From Tissierellales bacterium (lineage in GTDB: Bacteria; Bacillota; Clostridia; Tissierellales; VENL01), in NCBI GenBank assembly GCA_028280805.1, contig JANQLB010000023.1:44013-108012 (forward strand): a stretch of DNA of 64,000 nucleotides. Direction: 5' to 3'. This document shows positions 58,806-64,000 of the stretch, piece after piece. How positions within the stretch are numbered: position 1 is the first letter of the stretch; every line of letters begins with the position of its first letter. Both the position numbers and the translations under genes were made by a program. The notes below the pieces were generated by a model that was given only the letters and a program-made list of their open reading frames with translations, ran no database searches and was not told the DNA's origin.

Positions 58806-58946
58806 CATCATATAAAAATGTGTTTGCACAAGGTCGCTCTAGGGAAGAAGAAGCCTAGGGAAATGAGCTCCACATCTTCTCACTGGGTGCAAGCATCGCC
58901 AAGATGGTATTCTTCTGGGGTCCAGTTCGAAGACGTTAGATGACAT
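58806..58946 (+). repeat. attC-like site 2 (partly degenerate)
   Basis: The left end CATCATATAAA has lost the AAC of the R'' box, and the internal L' segment seen in sites 3 and 6 is missing. The right end GACGTTAGATGACAT is intact (GTTAGAT 58935-58941), and the core CACATCTTCTCACTGGGTGC at 58871-58890 and GGGTCCAGTTCGAAGACGT at 58918-58936 are conserved. Confidence 0.65.
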
Positions 58947-59042
58947 TTTCTGCAAGAATGATTTTTAATCTCTTGGAGATGATATAGTGGTGGGTAGTTC
59001 ACTTGAGTAGCTTTTAACCCTAATTGAAAAGGAGAATGATTT

Positions 59043-59726
59043 TTGAACATAAAACGACTTTTTTTATGTATAATACTTTTTATACTTAACATTGCTTTTA
59101 TTATAGCAACCTTTGTTCTATTAGGCTTTTTTCAAGAAAAATTACTTTTACCTAGGGATTATATTCTGTGGATATTTAAATATCCTATTTCTATATTGGC
59201 TCTTGTCTTTGTATTTGAATTTGGATTTCTGTTTTATGCAATTGCTTTTCGTGAACCAGGTTACTTTGTAAAGCGAAATAAGAAATGGATTTATCCAATA
59301 CTTACTTTCAGCAATATATTGCTGGTTTATGTATTACTATTTAATGTTTGCGTAATAACAAATGATAGAATTATTAACCATTCATTCTTTTTGCCACAAG
59401 GAAGAGTGTATAGTTACAATGATGTTGTGAGTATTGACACAGGGATCTATGGGAAAAAGAAATTGACTATTCCATTTGCCGATAGAAGCGGTGAATTTTA
59501 TTATATCATTACTTTAAAAGACGGAATCAAAATTGATCTCAATGGTGATGCCGGAGGAACTCAAATTAGCCAGGATATATATGAAGTCTTTGAGAAAATT
59601 GATAAAACTCTTGTATCCATGGATATTAAGAAGACGGCTTCAATTGATAACTTTGAACTGTTTGAAAAGGACTTGGACAAAATGTATTCTGACAAAATTA
59701 AAGACATATTGAACAACGTAAATTAG
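59043..59726 (+). CDS. Membrane protein with PH-like cytosolic part, cassette gene 3
   Basis: Not recognised as a named protein. The 227 aa chain has three hydrophobic helices (about 4-30, 42-66, 78-101), followed by a soluble region about 110-227 (YSYNDVVSIDTGIYGKKKLT, TLKDGIKIDLNG) that looks like the short beta-strand layout of bacterial PH-like domains. TTG start (59043) after AAGGAGAATG. It sits between attC-like repeats 2 and 3, so it is a mobile cassette gene of unknown function. Confidence 0.75.
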   Translation: MNIKRLFLCIILFILNIAFIIATFVLLGFFQEKLLLPRDYILWIFKYPISILALVFVFEFGFLFYAIAFREPGYFVKRNKKWIYPILTFSNILLVYVLLFNVCVITNDRIINHSFFLPQGRVYSYNDVVSIDTGIYGKKKLTIPFADRSGEFYYIITLKDGIKIDLNGDAGGTQISQDIYEVFEKIDKTLVSMDIKKTASIDNFELFEKDLDKMYSDKIKDILNNVN

Positions 59727-59759
59727 ATAATTCAACTTGTTTATTGGGGCATGAAACGT

Positions 59760-59912
59760 CATCTAACACTGTTTTTACGCAAGGGCACACGGCAGTGAGT
59801 TTTTGGGGTGTGTGTACCACATTCCTTCACTGGGTGCGGAGCACCAACTTTGAAGTATGGTTCTGAGTGTCCAGTTCAGGAACGTCGGGAATACGAAACC
59901 GTTAGAAGACAT
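59760..59912 (+). repeat. attC-like site 3
   Basis: ATCTAAC at 59761-59767 (R'') and GTTAGAA at 59901-59907 (R'), with GTTTTTACGC near the left and CGTCGGGAATACGAAAC near the right able to pair imperfectly. Core segments CACATTCCTTCACTGGGTGC (59818-59837) and GTCCAGTTCAGGAACGT match the other sites. Confidence 0.75.
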
Positions 59913-60030
59913 GGTATGCAGGAGACCGAGTATCCTTGCGAGGTTAGTGAAAGTTGGGCTTTGGAGTATCTGTAATGCAGATTAGCTAGAAAATACAAAC
60001 TGAAAATTATTTTTATTAGGTGGTGTTAAT

Positions 60031-60627
60031 TTGGAAAAAGTATTGATACTTATAGCAGGAATGCCCGGTGTAGGAAAAACCAGATTTGCAAATTATTTAT
60101 CAGAAAAATTACAGATAGCTCTGATTTGCAAAGATAAGTTAAAAGAAATAATCTGGGATAAGGTTCATTACGACACAAGCATAAGGATTGAATCAAAGAT
60201 ATATGCAGGACTGGCTTATGACTTGTCTTTTTATTTTTGTGAAATGCTTATGGGAACAAGTCAACCAGTGATTTTTGAAAGTAATTTTACAAAACTCGGT
60301 GAAGATATATTTCAACCAATGGTGCAAAAATACGGGTACAAAGTTATTAATGTTCTATTTGATGGCGATTCCCAAGTAATTCACAAGCGATTTGTAGAAA
60401 GAGATAAAACAAGCGAAAGACATTCAGGTCTTGTTTCAAATGGCTTTTTTGATAATTTTGAAGTGTTTGAAAAAGCTGCGCAAGCTTGTGGAGATTTTAA
60501 ATACGGTGATGTTATAATTAATGTTGATGCAACAGACTTTTCAAAAATATCTTATGATGATTTGGTAGAGAAAGTTTTATCGTACAAAAAGTTGATTACT
60601 AAACAAAATAAGTATAATCCAAAGTAA
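60031..60627 (+). CDS. P-loop kinase-like ATPase, cassette gene 4
   Basis: A 198 aa protein with Walker A GMPGVGKTRFANYL (about 10-23), a FESNF element, and FDGDSQVIHKRFVERDKTSE with conserved arginines, resembling the AAA_33/zeta-toxin-like and chloramphenicol-phosphotransferase-like kinase group. A small-molecule kinase role is likely; the substrate is unknown. TTG start (60031) after TAGGTGGTG. It lies after attC-like site 3 and before the interrupted site 4. Confidence 0.82.
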   Translation: MEKVLILIAGMPGVGKTRFANYLSEKLQIALICKDKLKEIIWDKVHYDTSIRIESKIYAGLAYDLSFYFCEMLMGTSQPVIFESNFTKLGEDIFQPMVQKYGYKVINVLFDGDSQVIHKRFVERDKTSERHSGLVSNGFFDNFEVFEKAAQACGDFKYGDVIINVDATDFSKISYDDLVEKVLSYKKLITKQNKYNPK

Positions 60628-60730
60628 GTTTGATTCGCAATCTTTCTATTATACCGAAATAGGTGGTTTGGAGGAGTTTGATTTTAGGGGCCGCCGTCCT
60701 AGCGGCCTCTGAATCACGGGACACACCACG

Positions 60731-60801
60731 TCGACTAACAATGCATCTGCGCAAGGATGCTGGTAGACCGAGCAAGGAGTGAGGGCAATGCACCACATCT
60801 T
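60731..60801 (+). repeat. attC-like site 4, left half only
   Basis: TCGACTAACAATGCATCTGC followed by GCAAGG aligns with the left end of sites 3 and 6 (GACTAAC 60733-60739 as R''). Similarity continues to CACCACATCTT at 60791-60801 and then stops where intron-like sequence begins. No right half or R' core is found downstream. Confidence 0.6.
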
Positions 60802-61225
60802 GGGCTGTCTAAGCTTAGGAAACTAAGCCTCCAGACTACTCCATCCATTTGGAGCAACTCTACCTATAGGTGCGTAACTAGTAATGGTGGGGTGCTAAGC
60901 TATAGGAACAATGTGAAAATCCTGCAAGCATAATAAGGTAGAATCTAAGGTAATATGAATTGGCTAAGATGTAGAACTGGGTAAGCCCAATAAGTTCCTT
61001 ACATGGTAGGTTTTCTATAAGGAAAATACAATACTTAGTGGGTAGAGGAAAGCTAGAAAAAGCGAAGGTTATTTTGTAATGAAATGAATAGAGGATAACA
61101 TGTCTCAATCTGAAAGGATGCTGACTTCTAGTATGGTTATCTATAGCAAAGATAGGATTGAAATTTTATCAATATGGTAAATCCAAAAAGCGAAGAGTGG
61201 GCGACTATAAGACTACACTTTCAAG

Positions 61226-61456
61226 TGGAAAAGTATAGATTGGAAGATAGTAGAAAGAAAAGTTAATAAACTTCAATCAAGGATTGCTAAAGCAGTTTCT
61301 AAGAAGAGATGGAATCTAGTTGTGAAATTACAATACTTACTAACAAAATCATTCTATGCAAAACTAATAGCAGTAAAGAAAATAGTAACAAACAAAGGTA
61401 AAAGAACAGCAGGTATAGATTTAGAAAGATGGTCAACTGCTAATCAAAAGGCTTAA
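61226..61456 (+). pseudogene. Group II intron reverse transcriptase, N-terminal fragment
   Basis: Open frame beginning with WKSIDWKIVERK and including LTKSFYAKLIAVKKIVTNKG, the conserved RT_N region of intron maturases, ending GIDLERWSTANQKA before a TAA. The upstream start region is frameshifted. It joins out of frame to the C-terminal piece. Confidence 0.8.
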
Positions 61457-61745
61457 TCAAATTATCAGAGGATGGTGTAATTATCATAAAAATGTCTGTT
61501 CAAAACAGATATTTCAAGCCTTAGATAAATATATTTTCGAATCATTATGGTTATGGACAAAAAGAAGGCATTCAAATAAACCTAAGAACTGGAGAAAACA
61601 GAGATACTTTGCCAAAATCAAAAATAGGGATTGGATATTTAAATCTGAGAATGCGACTCTTTTATTTGCAACTGACTTCACAATCAAAAGACATATACTT
61701 ATTAAAATTGAAGCTAATCCATATCTAAAAGAACTAATAAATTGA
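61449..61745 (+). pseudogene. Group II intron reverse transcriptase, C-terminal fragment
   Basis: Frame reading RLNQIIRGWCNYHKN, ALDKYIFESLWLWTKRRH, and FATDFTIKRHILIKIEANPY, the maturase X and following region of intron-encoded proteins; the HNH end is missing and it stops at TGA 61743-61745, just before the ribosome site of the HAD gene. Confidence 0.8.
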
Positions 61746-61759
61746 AAGGGGCATTTGTT

Positions 61760-62413
61760 ATGAAGTATAGGTACATTTTATTTGACTTGGATGGAACTCT
61801 TACTGATCCAAAAGTAGGGATAACCAAATCAGTTCAATATGCACTAGCAAAGAATGATATAAAAGAGGAATCATTAACTGAATTAGAAAAATTTATTGGT
61901 CCCCCATTAAAAGAATCTTTCATTGAATTTTATTCTTTTGATGAGCAAAAAGCAAAGCAGGCTATTGATTATTATAGAGAATATTTTAGAGATAAAGGTA
62001 TATTTGAGAATGAATTGTATGAAGGTATTTCTGATTTGTTAAGTGATTTACGAAATAGAGATTTTATAATTGCTATTGCAACATCAAAGCCGACAGTGTT
62101 CGCACAGAGTATTCTAGAATATTTTGGGTTGAAAGAATATTTTGATATTGTAGTTGGTAGTAATTTAGATGGAACACGGACAAGCAAGTCAGAAATTATA
62201 AGTTATGTAATAGATAAATTAAAAATAGATAAGTTGGAAGATGTTATTATGATAGGTGATAGAAAACATGATATAATTGGGGCACAGAAGAATAATATAG
62301 ATTCAGTTGGAGTTTCATATGGATACGGAACAATAGAAGAATTGGAGTCAGTTAAACCTACTTACATTGTAAATTCGATAAGTGAATTAAATAAATTGCT
62401 GTTTACTGTCTGA
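61760..62413 (+). CDS. HAD-IA phosphatase (phosphoglycolate-phosphatase-like), cassette gene 5
   Basis: A 217 aa cytosolic HAD hydrolase. Motif I ILFDLDGTLTDPKVGITKSV holds the nucleophile Asp and acid/base Asp; motif II is AIATSKPT; motif III/IV is TSKSEIISYV and MIGDRKHDIIGAQKNNIDSV. The helical cap lies at about 15-80. Gph/PpaX-like by sequence; the substrate is not visible. ATG at 61760 has AAAGGGG upstream. It directly follows the intron remnant. Confidence 0.88.
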   Translation: MKYRYILFDLDGTLTDPKVGITKSVQYALAKNDIKEESLTELEKFIGPPLKESFIEFYSFDEQKAKQAIDYYREYFRDKGIFENELYEGISDLLSDLRNRDFIIAIATSKPTVFAQSILEYFGLKEYFDIVVGSNLDGTRTSKSEIISYVIDKLKIDKLEDVIMIGDRKHDIIGAQKNNIDSVGVSYGYGTIEELESVKPTYIVNSISELNKLLFTV

Positions 62414-62455
62414 TGGCAATATGTGTTAAAGAATAGCTCTGAGGGTCGGCGGATA

Positions 62456-62556
62456 CATCCTATAACAATATATTTCCGTCCGTTTTGCACATTCCACAGC
62501 CTAAGCCCGTCGAGACAGTCGCATTAGCCCTTATTCAGGGCATATGTTATAAGATG
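62456..62556 (+). repeat. attC-like site 5
   Basis: CATCCTATAAC (62456-62466) and GTTATAAGATG (62546-62556) form the ends; TATAACA and TGTTATA pair exactly. The left interior ATATTTCCGTCCG...CACATTCCAC is close to site 1. Shorter than the others. Confidence 0.65.
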
Positions 62557-62628
62557 AATATGGGTCAGAGTTATAAGAATCATGTTTGTTAAAAAAATAC
62601 TATTATATTTTCAGAGGTGAAGAATGAT

Positions 62629-63396
62629 ATGAAAAACTCAATACAAATAATGAAAGAAGCGATTGTTGATATACTTGGTAATAATATTTTGGCTATATAC
62701 CTTTTTGGCTCTGTAGCATTGGGAGATTTTAAATCTGGATGGAGTGATATTGATATTTTATGTTTAACGAAAGCTTCCATCACAGATAAACAAGCAAATA
62801 CATTAGTTTCATTAAGACAAAGTTTACTTGAAAAGGATCAGGAAAATCAATTTTTTCGATTGTTTGAAGGTGGGATAATATCTTTGAATACCTTTATGAA
62901 TGGGACTAAAGAGACAGTTGTTTATTGGTGTACAAGCGGACAACGAATTACTGACACATATCATTTTGACAGTTTCAGCATGTATGAGCTAATTTCAGAC
63001 GGAGTGTTGTTGTATGGAAATGATATAAGGGCTAAATTGACAATGCCAACTTATGAGCAGCTTAAAGAGGATGTAGTTCGCCATTATGAAGATATTCGAA
63101 AATATGCTGTAAATACCAGTAGGAGTATTTATTCGGTTGGCTGGCTATTGGATATTGCACGAGGAATATATACCTTACAAACAGGAAAAATTATACCAAA
63201 AACAAAAGCTGGAGAATGGGCGTTGGAAAAGCAAATATGTCCTATACCTAAAACTTTGAGCAAAGCTGTTCAAGTTAGAAAAAATCCACAGGATTATATA
63301 AATGATAATACTTTTTGGGATTGGACAGAAACACTTGGAGATGAAATTCAAAAGTTTGCAGATGTTATGGAAGATGAAATTAAGCTTGCCAAATGA
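62629..63396 (+). CDS. AadA-like nucleotidyltransferase, cassette gene 6
   Basis: A 255 aa protein with a Pol-beta-type nucleotidyltransferase domain: LFGSVALGDFKSGWSDIDIL (about 29-48) gives the GS and DxD catalytic motifs. The C-terminal helical domain (YEDIRKYAVNTSRSIYSVGW, KTKAGEWALEKQICP) matches the DUF4111 type found in spectinomycin/streptomycin adenylyltransferases. Antibiotic modification is possible but not shown; AadA-family genes are classic integron cassettes. ATG at 62629 fits AGAGGTGA; the GTG at 62617 overlaps it. Confidence 0.85.
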   Translation: MKNSIQIMKEAIVDILGNNILAIYLFGSVALGDFKSGWSDIDILCLTKASITDKQANTLVSLRQSLLEKDQENQFFRLFEGGIISLNTFMNGTKETVVYWCTSGQRITDTYHFDSFSMYELISDGVLLYGNDIRAKLTMPTYEQLKEDVVRHYEDIRKYAVNTSRSIYSVGWLLDIARGIYTLQTGKIIPKTKAGEWALEKQICPIPKTLSKAVQVRKNPQDYINDNTFWDWTETLGDEIQKFADVMEDEIKLAK

Positions 63397-63479
63397 GTAT
63401 AATTTTTAGTGAGAAGTGATATGAAAAGCAAATTACTTACAAATGTCAGGGTATTTCTATAGAGACAAGAAAAAATCCA

Positions 63480-63628
63480 TCATCTAACAAAGTTTTTGCG
63501 TAAAGGGTTACTAGGGTAAGGGTTTGGGGATTATACACTCACATCTTCTCACTGTGAATCAAGCTCCTTCAAGAGGTATTCCTTTGTGGTCTAATTCGAA
63601 GACGTCGCAAACACGAAACGTTGTCTGA
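63480..63628 (+). repeat. attC-like site 6
   Basis: The best preserved: ATCTAAC at 63482-63488, then TTTGCG (63495-63500) pairing with CGCAAA (63606-63611), then GAAAC and GTTGTCT (63620-63626). Core CACATCTTCTCACTG at 63540-63554 is identical to site 2. This gives the R''-L''...L'-R' layout of attC. Confidence 0.78.
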
Positions 63629-63699
63629 AATATGGTGTCGTATAAATATTGAAAACCCAGAGCAATACTCTCAAAATAATAATAAAAGGAGTTGTTTTT

Positions 63700-64000
63700 T
63701 TGAATATTGAAAAGTTAGAGAGACAGTGAGAATTTATTATTGAAGCGGACAAGCTTAAGAATATATATAGGCAAAATTATATAGTAGATAAATCTAGAAG
63801 AGAAAATGATGCAGGAGATACGTTTTTATATGACGATGTTGGGAATTGTGATAAGAGATCACGTGAATAAAGGGCTGCAGAAAGGATATTTGGTATATTA
63901 CCCAAGGAACAAAAAGATGAGATGATAACAGTATGGGAAGAGTTTGAGGCGAGAGAAACACCTGAGTCACAGTTTGCTGCTTCATTAGATGGATTACACC
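63700..64000 (+). pseudogene. HD-domain hydrolase (YfbR/HDDC2-like), decayed cassette gene 7
   Basis: From a TTG after AAAGGAG, the reading is FIIEADKLKNIYRQNYIVDK, then ENDAGDTFLYDDVGNCDKRS, then RAAERIFGILPKEQKDEM, and FEARETPESQFAASLDGLH to the window edge. This follows HD-superfamily 5'-nucleotidases (YfbR/HDDC2 type). TGA at 63727 and TAA at about 63868 interrupt it, and the stretch with the HD metal ligands between END and AGDT is deleted. The gene continues beyond the window. Confidence 0.8.

Larger units (their letters stand above)
60802..61745 (+). mobile_element. Decayed group II intron with gutted reverse transcriptase
   Basis: From 60802 to about 61200 is non-coding with intron domain I-like sequence; a GTGCG at 60870 fits a 5' splice consensus, and AATCCTGCAAGCATAATAAG resembles clostridial intron RNA. 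The reverse transcriptase remains as two pieces: 61226-61456 (WKSIDWKIVERKVNKLQSRI, NKGKRTAGIDLERW) is the N-terminal domain; 61449-61745 (IIRGWCNYHKNVCSKQIF, WLWTKRRHSNKPKNWRKQRY) is the thumb/maturase domain. The polymerase core with YADD is deleted between them, in a different frame. No domain V/VI follows, so the intron is dead. The exact ends are uncertain. Confidence 0.75.

Noticed and set aside
58880..59092. 70-codon minus-strand frame over attC-like site 2
   Set aside because: Opposite strand to the cassette order and made of repeat sequence; no ribosome site.
60599..60796. 65-codon minus-strand frame over attC-like site 4
   Set aside because: Mostly repeat sequence; no support as a gene.
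57495..63628. CRISPR array or insertion-sequence ends as the source of the repeats
   Set aside because: The repeats are 100-150 bp, imperfect and spaced by whole genes of different families; there are no transposase genes and no short regular spacers.

Overview
The window is about 64 kb of AT-rich chromosome from an endospore-forming, probably strictly anaerobic low-GC Gram-positive bacterium (class Clostridia or Tissierellia; the genus cannot be fixed from sequence alone). Sporulation genes (spoVG, spoVT, yabP, yabQ, spoIIE, yabS, yabT), a purR-spoVG-glmU-prs-pth-mfd-spoVT order shared with Bacillus, and a sodium-pumping methylmalonyl-CoA decarboxylase support this. No rRNA, tRNA or CRISPR array was seen.

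Region 1 (1-15.6 kb) is a mosaic of single genes: a large foldback repeat at the left edge, pgi, a fused polyprenol-kinase/DUF92 membrane protein, a WYL regulator followed by a GNAT remnant, a nitroreductase, a zinc-dependent phospholipase-like protein, an orphan BlaI/BlaR1-type pair with its own operators, an NhaC antiporter, a NT5C-like phosphatase, an MFS exporter, an LCP-family cell-wall ligase and murC.

Region 2 (15.7-39.9 kb) is the conserved growth/sporulation backbone: purR, spoVG, glmU, prs, pth, mfd, prsA-like, spoVT, a SpoVB/MurJ-like flippase, yabN/mazG, hup, rqcP, yabP, yabQ, divIC, yabR, spoIIE, yabS, yabT, tilS, hpt, ftsH. It couples purine/PRPP and cell-wall precursor supply, translation quality control, division and the first sporulation decision. 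Several stage-specific promoters can be read: SigH-like at spoVG, SigF/G-like at spoVT, and a 21-bp-spaced Spo0A-type promoter at spoIIE.

Region 3 (40-51 kb) is an energy-metabolism island lying between ftsH and coaX: a hotdog thioesterase, formate-THF ligase, a split B12-dependent methylmalonyl-CoA mutase, its chaperone MeaB, epimerase, the four-subunit Na+-translocating methylmalonyl-CoA decarboxylase (mmdA, D, C, B) and the biotin ligase birA that modifies MmdC. Together they turn succinyl-CoA into propionyl-CoA and CO2 with sodium export. A CodY-like box sits just ahead of the mutase. coaX, dusB, an unknown conserved gene, greA and lysS follow (51-56.2 kb).

Region 4 (56.4-64 kb) is the most unusual part. 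It starts with the C-terminal remnant of an IntI-like tyrosine recombinase, a putative attI with paired repeats and a GTTAGAT core, then a run of unrelated single-gene units all on the + strand (VOC protein, serine hydrolase, PH-like membrane protein, P-loop kinase, HAD phosphatase, AadA-like nucleotidyltransferase, a decayed HD hydrolase), each followed by a roughly 100-150 bp imperfect inverted repeat with attC-type ends (ATCTAAC ... GTTAGAT). One of these repeats is interrupted by a decayed group II intron. I read this as a chromosomal integron cassette array, or a cassette cluster with a dead integrase, in a Gram-positive spore-former.
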